In this document: positions 24,222-33,799 of the stretch, piece after piece
Layout of the letters: each line of letters starts with the position of its first letter
How positions within the stretch are numbered: the stretch's first letter is position 1
Origin: JAJDOD01 sp050299835
Lineage (GTDB): Bacteria > Pseudomonadota > Alphaproteobacteria > Rhodobacterales > Rhodobacteraceae
Direction: 5' to 3'
Length of the DNA: 64,000 nucleotides
Assembly (NCBI GenBank): GCA_050299835.1
Contig: JBNKWP010000003.1
Coordinates: 208,418-272,417 of the forward strand
Translations under genes and position numbers: made by a program
Notes under the pieces: generated by a model
Database searches by the model: none
What the model was told of the DNA's origin: nothing
What the model saw: only the letters and a program-made list of their open reading frames with translations

Positions 24222-24788
24222 TCAGAGGTCGCCCGCATCATCCACATCGGCAAGGGTCTGCACGTATCCCACCGGCTGCGGCAAGGTTGGCAGGGTATCG
24301 GCCAGGGTGTCAGGATGGGACCAGCGCACATTGCAAAACAGCGCGACGTCGCTGCGTTGTGGATGACGAAGCCCGACAAGCCAGAAGCCACCATCGGGTG
24401 CCGGACCGATCACGCTGGGGGACCGGCCCAAGGCGCGAAAGGCCTGGGCGATATGTTCGGTTCGGACCCCCGGAACATCGGAGCCGATCAGAACGGTCGG
24501 ACCGGATGTGCTGCGCAGCATTCGTGCCATCCTGTCACCAAGATGGCCCGGCCCTTGCGGCAATCGCGGGAGGTCTTCGGGCCAAACCCGGCTTGTAAGC
24601 CCCTCCCGGTCCGGGGCGACCGCAAGCAGGATAGTCCACCGCGGGTCGCGCAACCGGCGCAGCAACCGCCGCGTCTGATGCCGATACCACCATGCGGCGC
24701 CTGTCATACCGATATCGCGGCCCAGTCGGGTCTTCACGCGCCCCGGACGCGGCTCCTTCACCATGACAATGAGCGTCCGTCGCCTCAC
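24222..24788 (-). CDS. TIGR04282/DUF2064 glycosyltransferase-like protein
   Basis: The 188-residue protein shows the nucleotidyl/glycosyl-transferase A fold typical of DUF2064: LIVMVKEPRPGRVKTRLG (~6-23), the Asp motif VLIGSDVPGV and PAPDGGFWLVGL. These resemble CofC-type guanylyltransferases. The substrate is unknown. Its ATG overlaps the GNAT gene stop (ATGA), and that gene in turn overlaps dapE, so dapE-GNAT-DUF2064 is one operon, probably running on to rnr. Confidence 0.87.
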   Translation of the reverse strand: MRRRTLIVMVKEPRPGRVKTRLGRDIGMTGAAWWYRHQTRRLLRRLRDPRWTILLAVAPDREGLTSRVWPEDLPRLPQGPGHLGDRMARMLRSTSGPTVLIGSDVPGVRTEHIAQAFRALGRSPSVIGPAPDGGFWLVGLRHPQRSDVALFCNVRWSHPDTLADTLPTLPQPVGYVQTLADVDDAGDL

Positions 24789-25201
24789 AGCGCTCGTTTC
24801 ATGTCGCGATGGGGGATGCCCGCATCGAGGAACTCGGGACCATAGGCCTCGAACCCCAGCGCCTCATAGAACCCGATGGCATGCAATTGTGCGGCCAACT
24901 TGGCGGTCGTCATGCCTTCGGCCCGCAACTCGTCCAGCGCAAACAGCATGAGCCGCTTGCCAATTCCCGTGCCTCTCAGCCCGGCAAGGACCGCAACGCG
25001 CCCGATCTTTCCCGTGTCGCCCAGAAGCAGCAACCGTGCGGTGCCTACCGCTGCCCCGTCATGGAAGGCGATCAGGTGGATCGCCTCGTCATCCTTGTCG
25101 TCCATTTCCTCATGCTCGGGCACGTTCTGCCCTTCGATGAACACGGTGCGGCGGATCTGGAACACATCCGACATATCATCGGGAACGGCGCGGCGGATCA
25201 T
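24785..25201 (-). CDS. GNAT family N-acetyltransferase
   Basis: The 138-residue protein has the ElaA/YjcF-like GNAT arrangement: IRRTVFIEGQNVPEHEEMDDKDDEA, GTARLLLLGDTGKIGRVAVLAGLRGTGIGKRLM (acetyl-CoA-binding Q/RxxGxG/A) and FYEALGFEAYGPEFLDAGIPHRDM. It acetylates an unknown small molecule or peptide with acetyl-CoA. It is coupled to dapE by a 4-bp overlap. Conserved pairing with dapE in the family may be only organisational. Confidence 0.9.
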   Translation of the reverse strand: MIRRAVPDDMSDVFQIRRTVFIEGQNVPEHEEMDDKDDEAIHLIAFHDGAAVGTARLLLLGDTGKIGRVAVLAGLRGTGIGKRLMLFALDELRAEGMTTAKLAAQLHAIGFYEALGFEAYGPEFLDAGIPHRDMKRAL

Positions 25202-26340
25202 CCGAAATAGCCTTCCAGAATGCGGCGGTAGATCGCCTTGAGGCGCGGGATGTCCGCCACCTCCACCCGTTCGTCCACCTGGTGCATCGTCTTGCCGACA
25301 AGGCCGAATTCCACGACTGGGCAGTGATCCTTGATGAATCGCGCGTCCGAGGTTCCGCCCGACGTGGACAGTTCCGGGTCGCGGTTGGTCTCCGCCTTGA
25401 CCGCGGCGGCCACCAACTCCGACAACGGGCCGGGCGGGGTCAGGAAGCTTTCGCCGGACACCTTGATGCGAGTGTCGATCGCCATCCCGAAGTCGGCAGA
25501 GACGGCTTCGGCTTCGGTTTCGATCCAGCGTGTCAGGCTGTCGGAGCTATGGCTGTCGTTGAAGCGGATGTTGACTGTGGCGCTGCACGTCGCGGGGATG
25601 ACATTTGTCGCCGGGTTGCCGGTGTCGAACGTGGTCACGGCAAGCGTCGAGGCGTCAAAATGATCGGTGCCGCTGTCCAGTTCGTGCGAAGCCAACCGGT
25701 CAATCAGCCGTGCCAGTGCCGGAACCGGGTTCTTCGCGCGGTGGGGATAGGCAGAATGCCCCTGCACCCCGGTCGCGGTGAACCAGACGGTCATGGAACC
25801 GCGCCGCCCGATCTTTATCGCGTCGCCCAGCGTCTCGGGGCTGGTTGGCTCGCCCACCAGGCAAGCGCTCATCGCTTCGCCGCTCTCCGCCATCCAGTCG
25901 AGGATCGCGGTCGTGCCATCGGTTGCATCGGCCTCCTCGTCTCCGGTGACCGTAATCAGGATCGCACCATCGGGCGGCGCCTCGGTCACCAAGTCTACGG
26001 CAGCGGCAACGAATGCGGCCACACCGCTTTTCATATCGGTCGCGCCCCGACCGTAGAGCCAGCCATCCTTGATCTCGGCCCCGAAAGGCGGTCGGGTCCA
26101 GGCGGTCGCGTCGCCGACAGGCACCACATCGGTGTGTCCGTTGAACCCGAATGTGCGTTGGTGCCCCTTGTCGCCCCATCGGGCAACCAAATTGGCGATG
26201 CCGCCCCGGTCCGCGCGAAAGCAGTCGAACCCCGCCCCCGTCAGAACGGTTTGCAGAAGTTCAATGGCACCACCTTCCTCGGGCGTCACAGAGGGGCAGC
26301 GGACCAACTTCGCGGTCAGGTCTACAGGATCGACGGTCAT
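25198..26340 (-). CDS. dapE: Succinyl-diaminopimelate desuccinylase
   Basis: The 380-residue M20 dizinc hydrolase converts N-succinyl-LL-diaminopimelate to LL-diaminopimelate and succinate. Metal ligands are H69 (FNGHTDVVP), D102 (GRGATDMK), E135/E136 (TGDEEAD) and later Glu/His residues (LVGEPTS; GKTMHQVDE near the C-terminus). The frame continues 40 codons upstream, but ATG at 26340 gives the normal MTVDPVDLTAKLVRCPSVTP N-terminus. No good ribosome-binding site is visible there, so it may be translated from a leaderless or weakly led mRNA. Confidence 0.95.
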   Translation of the reverse strand: MTVDPVDLTAKLVRCPSVTPEEGGAIELLQTVLTGAGFDCFRADRGGIANLVARWGDKGHQRTFGFNGHTDVVPVGDATAWTRPPFGAEIKDGWLYGRGATDMKSGVAAFVAAAVDLVTEAPPDGAILITVTGDEEADATDGTTAILDWMAESGEAMSACLVGEPTSPETLGDAIKIGRRGSMTVWFTATGVQGHSAYPHRAKNPVPALARLIDRLASHELDSGTDHFDASTLAVTTFDTGNPATNVIPATCSATVNIRFNDSHSSDSLTRWIETEAEAVSADFGMAIDTRIKVSGESFLTPPGPLSELVAAAVKAETNRDPELSTSGGTSDARFIKDHCPVVEFGLVGKTMHQVDERVEVADIPRLKAIYRRILEGYFG

Positions 26341-26585
26341 GCTACTGGCTAGCGCGGACCTGATCCGGCTGCAACGCCCTGTGGCGTGAAGACCACCCTT
26401 GGCGACAAGCGACGGACCGGGGACTTCACTCGACCCGAGCTGTGATTCAATGTTTGCCAAAATAAACCCGAGGCAGGGTCAGCAGGTACGAGACGCGAGA
26501 AAACTCCGGTCGTACCCGAACAGTCGAAGGCAATCGCGTCCGGTGCGCCGGGGGCTTGCCCTGCCTCGTTTGTCGTGAGGCGGGC

Positions 26586-28151
26586 ATGCCCGAGCTGACT
26601 TATAACACAAGCGCCAGTGCGTTACAGATGGCGCAGACCATCTTCGGTGACGGCGTGACCGTGACCGGTGCCAGCTATACCGGCGATCCCGATGCCTCCG
26701 CGATCTACTCTGACGGCGACACGATCTCGCCTGGTGTCGTGCCCAGCGATACAGGTGTGATCCTGTCCACCGGCGAGGCGCAGGCCTTTACCCGCGGTGG
26801 AAATCCCAGCAACCCGAATGCCGATCCTAACACCACGACACCCAACTCAGGCCCGAACGGAGACACGGATTTCGACACGCTGGCCGGTCGAGGTACTTTT
26901 GATGCCTCCTATCTTGAGGTGTCCTTCATTCCCGACCCCGGCGTGGAATACATAACGTTGGAGTTTGTCTTCTCCTCCGAGGAGTACCCGGAATACGCCG
27001 GGTCGATTTACAACGACCTGGTCGGCGTCTGGATCGATGGAACAAACGTACCACTGGCGGCGGGGAATGGCGTCTCCAGCGTCGGCAACATCAACCAGTC
27101 CGGCGGCGTCAACCTGTTCAACAGCAACGTCAATGATACCTACAACACCGAGATGGACGGCTTCACCGTCTCCATGTCGGTCGTCATTCCGGTCACACCC
27201 GGCGTCGAGCAAACGCTGAAAATCGGCGTCGCGGATGTGTCAGACAACCAGTACGACTCGAATCTCCTTATTGCCGCCGACAGCGTGCAGGGCGATCTGA
27301 TCGCCAATACCGACGAATACCTGCTACGCCCCGGCACCAGTCGCACGGTCGACGTCATGGCCAATGACCTGAACCTGACCGGCGGCGCTGTCTTCATCAC
27401 GCATATCAACGATCAGCCCGTCGTTCCGGGCGACAGCGTGGTGCTGACCACCGGCCAGACCGTGACGCTGAATGCCGATGGCACGCTGACGATGGTTGGC
27501 AATGACGTGTCCGAGGACGTGGCCTTCACCTACGAGATCGGATCGACAACCGGTGACACCGCGGTCGGCTTCATCATAATCGATACCGTGCCATGTTTTG
27601 TCGCTGGCACGATGATCCGCACGGATCGCGGAGATATCCCAGTAGAACGCCTGAATGTCGGCGACATGGTTCGCACGCGTGACGACGGCCTGCAGGCGAT
27701 CCGCTGGATCGGGCGCCGCGTTGTCCCGGCGGAAGGGAAAATGGCGCCGGTGCAGATCGCGGCGAACACGTTGGGCGAACACAGGACCCTCTCGGTTTCG
27801 CCGCTTCACCGGGTATTGGTGCGCAACAGCCATGCCGAACTGCTCTTCGGGTCGAGCGAGGTGTTGATCGCCGCCAAGGACCTGATTGACGGTCGAGCGA
27901 TCCGGCAGGTTTGCGGCGGCATGGTAGAATACGTGCATCTGTTGTTCGACCGGCATCAGGTCGTCTGGTCGAACGGGCTTCTCAGCGAAAGCTTCCTTCC
28001 CGGCCCGCAAACAACCGGCAGTTTCGAACAGGATATGGTCGCGGAACTGAAAGCGATCTTTCCCGACCTGGATCCTGCGACGGGTGAAGGCTATGGGCCA
28101 TCGGCACGCCCGGCCTTGCGCCGCTTCGAGGCGCGCCTGCTCGTCGCCTAA
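26586..28151 (+). CDS. Choice-of-anchor L domain protein with C-terminal Hint domain
   Basis: A 521-residue protein in two parts. Residues ~1-240 match the choice-of-anchor L domain (MAQTIFGDGVTVTGASYTGDP, then FSSEEYPEYAGSIYNDLVGVWIDG). Residues ~250-340 form a cadherin-like linker (VDVMANDLNL). A Hint (hedgehog/intein) domain begins at PCFVAGTMIRTDRGDIPVERLNVGDMVRT and has the His of LSPLHRVLV-type motif (SVSPLHRVLV). There is no N-terminal signal peptide and no RTX repeat, so export is probably by a type I route with a C-terminal signal. Start at 26586, after GAGGCGGGC, is chosen over an earlier ATG. Such proteins are abundant in Rhodobacteraceae; the partner of the Hint reaction is unknown. 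Confidence 0.87.
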   Translation: MPELTYNTSASALQMAQTIFGDGVTVTGASYTGDPDASAIYSDGDTISPGVVPSDTGVILSTGEAQAFTRGGNPSNPNADPNTTTPNSGPNGDTDFDTLAGRGTFDASYLEVSFIPDPGVEYITLEFVFSSEEYPEYAGSIYNDLVGVWIDGTNVPLAAGNGVSSVGNINQSGGVNLFNSNVNDTYNTEMDGFTVSMSVVIPVTPGVEQTLKIGVADVSDNQYDSNLLIAADSVQGDLIANTDEYLLRPGTSRTVDVMANDLNLTGGAVFITHINDQPVVPGDSVVLTTGQTVTLNADGTLTMVGNDVSEDVAFTYEIGSTTGDTAVGFIIIDTVPCFVAGTMIRTDRGDIPVERLNVGDMVRTRDDGLQAIRWIGRRVVPAEGKMAPVQIAANTLGEHRTLSVSPLHRVLVRNSHAELLFGSSEVLIAAKDLIDGRAIRQVCGGMVEYVHLLFDRHQVVWSNGLLSESFLPGPQTTGSFEQDMVAELKAIFPDLDPATGEGYGPSARPALRRFEARLLVA

Positions 28152-28783
28152 AGCCCCAGCATCGCGATTGCGCCTGCAAGTTGGGACGGGTGGTCGATGA
28201 TCCGGTCCGCCATCTTCCATTCCTCCTGCGTTCCGTATCCCCAGCGGACGGCAACGCATTTCATCCCGACCGAGGCCGCAGCCGCGAAATCGTGATGCCG
28301 GTCACCGACCATGACGGAGTCTTCGGCGCGTTCCCCGGTTTTCTCCATTGCATAGGACAGGAGGTCGCCTTTCCAATTACGAGTTCCGTCAAGTTCGGGG
28401 CCAAACTCCTGCGCCATGTAGGTTGCAATCCCAAAATGCGCGGTAATCTTCACCGCCGCTTCCCAGGGCTTTGCCGTGGCCAGATAAAGACGGTGCCCAG
28501 CCGTATCGAGTTCCTCCAGCATCGCGAAGACACCATCATAAACCTCGGCTTCGAACATGCCGCCCGCGTTGTAAATATCGCGGTAAGCGTCGATCGCGAC
28601 GTGCGGATCGGCGAGACCGGCCTTAGTGAAACTGTCGATGAAGGGCGGGCCGATCATCCATCTCAGATCCGTGGCAGCAAGATCCCCCCGCCCGACCTGG
28701 GTCAGAGTGGATTTGAGCGAGGCGATGATCCCAGGTTCGGAATCCATCAGCGTGCCATCGAGATCCAGGAAAATCGCGCTCAT
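28148..28783 (-). CDS. HAD-superfamily hydrolase (phosphoglycolate phosphatase-like)
   Basis: The 211-residue enzyme has motif I LDLDGTLMDSEPG (nucleophile Asp7 and general acid Asp9), motif II YLATAKPW (Ala-Thr in place of Ser/Thr context), motif III Lys ahead of GDLLSYAMEKT, and motif IV VMVGDRHHDFAAA. The four-helix cap lies at ~17-80. Close to PGP/GPH-type phosphatases; substrate uncertain. It overlaps the hypothetical gene upstream by 4 bp, so it is cotranscribed, and its stop overlaps the convergent Hint gene. Confidence 0.9.
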   Translation of the reverse strand: MSAIFLDLDGTLMDSEPGIIASLKSTLTQVGRGDLAATDLRWMIGPPFIDSFTKAGLADPHVAIDAYRDIYNAGGMFEAEVYDGVFAMLEELDTAGHRLYLATAKPWEAAVKITAHFGIATYMAQEFGPELDGTRNWKGDLLSYAMEKTGERAEDSVMVGDRHHDFAAAASVGMKCVAVRWGYGTQEEWKMADRIIDHPSQLAGAIAMLGL

Positions 28784-29109
28784 TCATCCGCCTCCGTCAG
28801 AACGGTGCTTTCGGCGACGATCACCGCATTTTCGTCGAGCGCCCGCTGCATCAGAGCCTTGTCATCCTCGCCGATTTCATGCCCTTCCGCCTCGCGGTCC
28901 CTGAGGGTCCCGTAGCCGGTCACATCGAGCGGCACCAGTTCTGCGGATTTCAGAACCTGGACAGTTTCCCGCACCGCTTCAGCCTCGTCCCGCCCGGCGG
29001 CATAGCACAAAAGCGCCGCTCCGGTTGCACCGTCCGGCAATCCGTCATTCGGGCCGCGTCCGACTTGCACCAGCAAGGTGAAAACCTGTGGGGTCTTGTC
29101 TTTTGACAT
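28780..29109 (-). CDS. Conserved hypothetical protein, 109 residues
   Basis: A small acidic soluble protein. It starts MSKDKTPQVFTLLVQVG and contains the alternating strand-helix pattern LLVQVG / GAALLCYAAG / EAVRETVQVLKSA / LVPLDVTGYG, which looks like an alpha/beta sandwich. Function unknown. The 4-bp overlap with the HAD gene supports translation. Members seem confined to alphaproteobacteria, as far as I can tell from memory. Confidence 0.7.
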   Translation of the reverse strand: MSKDKTPQVFTLLVQVGRGPNDGLPDGATGAALLCYAAGRDEAEAVRETVQVLKSAELVPLDVTGYGTLRDREAEGHEIGEDDKALMQRALDENAVIVAESTVLTEADE

Positions 29110-29147
29110 GGGCGCGGCCTAGGCGTTTTGGTGCGCGAAGTCCACTC

Positions 29148-29813
29148 TCAAGACCAGGGGATGAGCTTTGTCGTTTCCGGCTGGTCGGGCGACATCGTGG
29201 CGGGCCGCTCGTAAAGATAACGAAAGCCGACACGATTGGACCAGGTAGATTCCCGTTCCGAAGCGTGCCGCCACAGCTGACCCGCGACTTTCGCAGTCGC
29301 ATCCATCGCGATGGCCTCCAGAAGCGGATTCGGTTGCGTCGCATCCAGCATGTGCATCACATCGAGTTTGGATCTCGTCAGGCAGGTCACGGGGTCGGGT
29401 TCGTCTCGAAGATGGACCCTCCCGGCACGGTGCGCGGTTCGGAACCCGTTCATCAGCGCGGCCCGCACCGGCGGGTCGGACAGGCGGTAGTGATCCCGAA
29501 AGGCATCGAAATTCCAGTAGAGATTGTCTTCACCGCCTCCGAACTGAAGCCGGTCTGCAATCAGAATCGCGGTTGCCGCCACAAAGGCATTGAAGTCCTC
29601 GTCCGGCATGGCGGCGGCCTTCAGGATCGCGGTATAGGCACGCGGATGATCATCCGGAATGACGCAGGAATTCAACACAATTGCCTCGATCTCCGAACGA
29701 TCCGCAGGGGTCATCCCAAGACGGTACACCGCGTCACGGTGCAGGCGCACGACTTCAAGCAAATCCTGAACGGATTGCCGTGTGCGGAATACTTCCGCTG
29801 TACTCGTAAACAT
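29148..29813 (-). CDS. Conserved hypothetical protein, 221 residues
   Basis: A soluble, helix-rich protein starting MFTSTAEVFRTRQSVQDLLEV. It has no signal peptide or membrane segment. Segments such as FNAFVAATAILIADRLQFGGGEDNLYWNFDAFRDHYRLSDPPVRAALMNGFR look like a conserved core, but I cannot name a family. No catalytic motif is evident. Ribosome-binding sequence is weak. It lies between dapD and the HAD pair on the same strand. Confidence 0.65.
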   Translation of the reverse strand: MFTSTAEVFRTRQSVQDLLEVVRLHRDAVYRLGMTPADRSEIEAIVLNSCVIPDDHPRAYTAILKAAAMPDEDFNAFVAATAILIADRLQFGGGEDNLYWNFDAFRDHYRLSDPPVRAALMNGFRTAHRAGRVHLRDEPDPVTCLTRSKLDVMHMLDATQPNPLLEAIAMDATAKVAGQLWRHASERESTWSNRVGFRYLYERPATMSPDQPETTKLIPWS

Positions 29814-29925
29814 GGGATTAACCCTATTTCAACCCAAAGGCGAAATCGGGGCGCGGCTGCGTTTTTAGGGAGGAATCCTCAAGGCCGCAGCCGGTTGATC
29901 ATGGCGCGAATTGCGCGCCAGGGCT

Positions 29926-30753
29926 TCAGTCGCGCAACAACTCGTTAATTCCGGTCTTCGAGCGGGTCTTTTCATCCACGCGCTTCACGATCACGGCGCA
30001 GTAGAGGTTCACACCACCGCTCGATGGAAGCGAGCCGGATACAACCACCGAGTAGGGCGGCACCTCGCCATAGCTGACCTCGCCCGTCGCCCGGTCCACG
30101 ATCTTGGTGGACTGCCCGATGAAGACTCCCATCCCCAGAACCGATCCTTCGCGCACAATGACGCCTTCCACCACTTCCGACCGTGCGCCGATAAAGCAGT
30201 TGTCTTCAATGATCGTCGGTCCGGCCTGCATCGGCTCCAAAACGCCGCCGATCCCGACGCCGCCTGACAGATGCACATTCTTGCCGATCTGGGCGCAAGA
30301 CCCCACGGTCGCCCATGTATCCACCATCGTACCACTGTCGACATAGGCACCGAGGTTTACGAATGATGGCATCAAGACCACGCCGGGAGCGACATAGGCA
30401 GATTTGCGGACGACGCAGTTCGGAACGGCCCGGAAGCCAGCATCTTTCCAGCGATTCTCGCCCCAGTCCTTCCACTTGCTGTCGACCTTGTCCCACCAGG
30501 CACCGCCCTGGGGACTGCCGTCCTGCATCTCCATATCTTTCAGCCGAAACCCCAGAAGAACAGCCTTCTTGGCCCACTGGTTCACATGCCAGTCGCCGTT
30601 CTCGCGCCGCTCGGCCACGCGCAGCGCACCGCTATCCAGCGCCTCAAGAGTGTCCTCGATCGCTTCGCGGGTCTCGCCCGTCGTCGAAGGCGTGATCTGA
30701 TCGCGCTCGTCCCATGCGGCTTCGATTGCGGCTTCGAGTTGTGCGTTCGACAT
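29926..30753 (-). CDS. dapD: Tetrahydrodipicolinate N-succinyltransferase
   Basis: The 275-residue left-handed beta-helix enzyme transfers succinyl from succinyl-CoA to tetrahydrodipicolinate in lysine/diaminopimelate synthesis. Hexapeptide repeats run from APGVVLMPSFVNLGAYVDSGTMVDTWATVGSCAQIGKNVHLSGGVGIGGVLEPMQAGPTII (described in part) to SVLGMGVFIGQSTKIVDR. The N-terminal helical domain includes LEAAIEAAWDERDQI. Length equals E. coli DapD. A perfect hairpin TGGCGCG-N5-CGCGCCA (29902-29920) just after the stop could stabilise the 3' end. dapE lies 3.6 kb away on the same strand. Confidence 0.96.
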   Translation of the reverse strand: MSNAQLEAAIEAAWDERDQITPSTTGETREAIEDTLEALDSGALRVAERRENGDWHVNQWAKKAVLLGFRLKDMEMQDGSPQGGAWWDKVDSKWKDWGENRWKDAGFRAVPNCVVRKSAYVAPGVVLMPSFVNLGAYVDSGTMVDTWATVGSCAQIGKNVHLSGGVGIGGVLEPMQAGPTIIEDNCFIGARSEVVEGVIVREGSVLGMGVFIGQSTKIVDRATGEVSYGEVPPYSVVVSGSLPSSGGVNLYCAVIVKRVDEKTRSKTGINELLRD

Positions 30754-30826
30754 GGCTGCCCCCTAAGTTCACTTGTCGGGCGTTTATCCCGAGTGATCAG
30801 GGAGGGCAATCGCCCTAACCGGCCAC

Positions 30827-31816
30827 CTATAGAAGCGCCGGTGCGGCACGGATCGTTCCGACCTCAAGCCCGTCCCAGTTCCGGATCGACGGAGCAAGGA
30901 AAACTGCGACGCGCGGGTCCGCAGCTTCGACAACGCCATACCGGACCAGAAGCGCCGCCATCGCCGCCTCGGAGGCACGGGTCGCCCCATCGTCGATCTT
31001 AAGGGCGATGCCAAGCTGTTGCTGTGGAAGGATCGCCACGAAGAACCCTTCCGCACCGGTCTTCACGGCCGCGGCACCGTTGGCTGCCTCCATGAATGCG
31101 GCGCAGGAACGCCCCTTGCCGGAGACCAGCTCGGGAAAGGCGATCATGGCGTCCCGCAAGCGCGCCATCGCGCTGTCCCGCACACCGCTCCCGTTTCCGG
31201 CAGAGGCGAAACGCGCCATTGCCACAGCAATGCCGGACAGGCTGGCCGCGAAATTGGGAGCGGAACACCCATCGACCCCGAATCCCGGGCTCTCCTCGCC
31301 GCAGCTTTCCTCAAAGGCGGTCCGCACGGACCGTTGGATTGGGTGATCGGGATCGACATAGTCCAGCGACGCGCCAAGATGTCGGGCCAATGTCAGAAAA
31401 CCCGCGTGCTTGCCGGAACAGTTGTTGTAAAGCCGCCCCGCCATGCGGCCTTCGCGAATCATCTCTTCGCGCAGGGCCTCGTCGCGCGAAGGTTGTGGAC
31501 CACAGCACAGCGCGTCCTCCGAAAGCCCGAGATCGGCCAGCCAGCTGGCAACCTTTTCCACATGCCGCACCTCACCACTGTGGGACGCACAGGCCAGCGC
31601 CAACTGTTCTGTCGACAGTCGCGAACCGGCTCCGCTTTCCATCAAAGGCAAAGCCTGAAGCATCTTCGCCGAAGACCGCGGCAGCACGATCTTTGACGGA
31701 TCGCCCCAGGCCTCGACGATCTCACCATTCGCCCGTGCAACGACGGCATGTCCGCAATGCCGCGATTCGACAAAAGGACCGCGCGTGGTCTCGACAAAAG
31801 TGACAGGCTTGTTCAT
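30827..31816 (-). CDS. Asparaginase (type II-like, PF06089 family)
   Basis: The 329-residue protein is of the Rhizobium etli AnsA-like asparaginase family, unrelated to E. coli AnsB: PRSSAKMLQALPLMESGAG near the N-terminus, ASHSGEVRHVEKVASWL, YNNCSGKHAGFL (conserved Cys/Ser/Lys), GVDGCSAPNFA and EFFVAIL-like strands. It hydrolyses asparagine to aspartate and ammonia. ATG at 31816 follows GGAAGGAAATTC; an in-frame upstream extension lacks a good site. Divergent from the IalB-like gene. Confidence 0.88.
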   Translation of the reverse strand: MNKPVTFVETTRGPFVESRHCGHAVVARANGEIVEAWGDPSKIVLPRSSAKMLQALPLMESGAGSRLSTEQLALACASHSGEVRHVEKVASWLADLGLSEDALCCGPQPSRDEALREEMIREGRMAGRLYNNCSGKHAGFLTLARHLGASLDYVDPDHPIQRSVRTAFEESCGEESPGFGVDGCSAPNFAASLSGIAVAMARFASAGNGSGVRDSAMARLRDAMIAFPELVSGKGRSCAAFMEAANGAAAVKTGAEGFFVAILPQQQLGIALKIDDGATRASEAAMAALLVRYGVVEAADPRVAVFLAPSIRNWDGLEVGTIRAAPALL

Positions 31817-31958
31817 GAATTTCCTTCCCGAGTGCATGCGGCAAATTTCTGCCGCCGGGGGGTTCCCTCTGAATGCCGAGATACGGTAATCCTTATCGCA
31901 ACAACAAGGAAAATCCCTCCGGCGCCGTATTGGCGCAAGGGCAGGCAAGGGCAAATTG

Positions 31959-32483
31959 ATGACTGTACGGATCTTGGCAACATTGGCGATCGCGCTTTCA
32001 GGGATCGGGGCAGCGGCTGTCGCACAGGAAGATTCCAATCGCGTGGCAGCGGAAACGGATTGGGCCGTATTTCAGGGTGCGGAGCCAAAGGAATGCTGGG
32101 CTGTCACCGCGCCGAAGGAAACCGTCAACACGCGTGACGGCAACGTCGTGTCGGTTCGCCGTGGCGACATATTACTGTTTGTGACCTACCGGCCCGAACA
32201 GAATATCGTGGGCGAGATCAGCTTTACCGGAGGCTATCCCTTCGCCGACGGCTCGACCGCGACGCTGGAAATTGGTGGCACAACCTTCGAACTCTTCACC
32301 GAAGGCGAATATGCCTGGCCCGCGACACCTGCCGATGATCAAAAGATCGTGACGGCGATCAAGCGCGGGTCCGATGCAACGGTGACGGCGCGCTCGTCGC
32401 GGGGCACACAGACGAAGGACACGTTCTCGCTTCTGGGCGCGACCGCCATGATCGAAGAAGCGGAGAAACTTTGCTCCTCGTGA
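31959..32483 (+). CDS. Invasion-associated locus B (IalB) family periplasmic protein
   Basis: The 174-residue protein has a signal peptide (MTVRILATLAIALSGIGAAAVA, cleavage near VAQ) and an IalB domain: DWAVFQGAEPKECWAVTAP (conserved W and C), GDILLFVTYRPEQNIVGEISFTGGYPF, MIEEAEKLC at the end (second Cys, disulfide). The molecular role in free-living alphaproteobacteria is unknown. TTG three bases before the ATG is also in frame. A strong terminator follows. Confidence 0.87.
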   Translation: MTVRILATLAIALSGIGAAAVAQEDSNRVAAETDWAVFQGAEPKECWAVTAPKETVNTRDGNVVSVRRGDILLFVTYRPEQNIVGEISFTGGYPFADGSTATLEIGGTTFELFTEGEYAWPATPADDQKIVTAIKRGSDATVTARSSRGTQTKDTFSLLGATAMIEEAEKLCSS

Positions 32484-32512
32484 GACTAGCCCGGAGCTGA
32501 CGAAACGATTCG

Positions 32513-32549
32513 CGCCCGCACGACCAATCGGTCTTTGCGGGCGTTTTTC
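32513..32549 (+). terminator. Intrinsic terminator after the IalB-like gene
   Basis: CGCCCGCA (32513-32520) pairs with TGCGGGCG (32536-32543), with an inner GACC-AATC-GGTC stem, followed by TTTTTCTTT. It is 29 nt past the stop codon and separates this gene from rlmN. Confidence 0.92.
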
Positions 32550-32608
32550 TTTGGATTCTTCGACCGGATCACATATATGCCGCCTTTGATCCCTGAAGAG
32601 CCTGAGTC

Positions 32609-33795
<1,187 letters not shown>

Positions 33796-33799
<4 letters not shown>

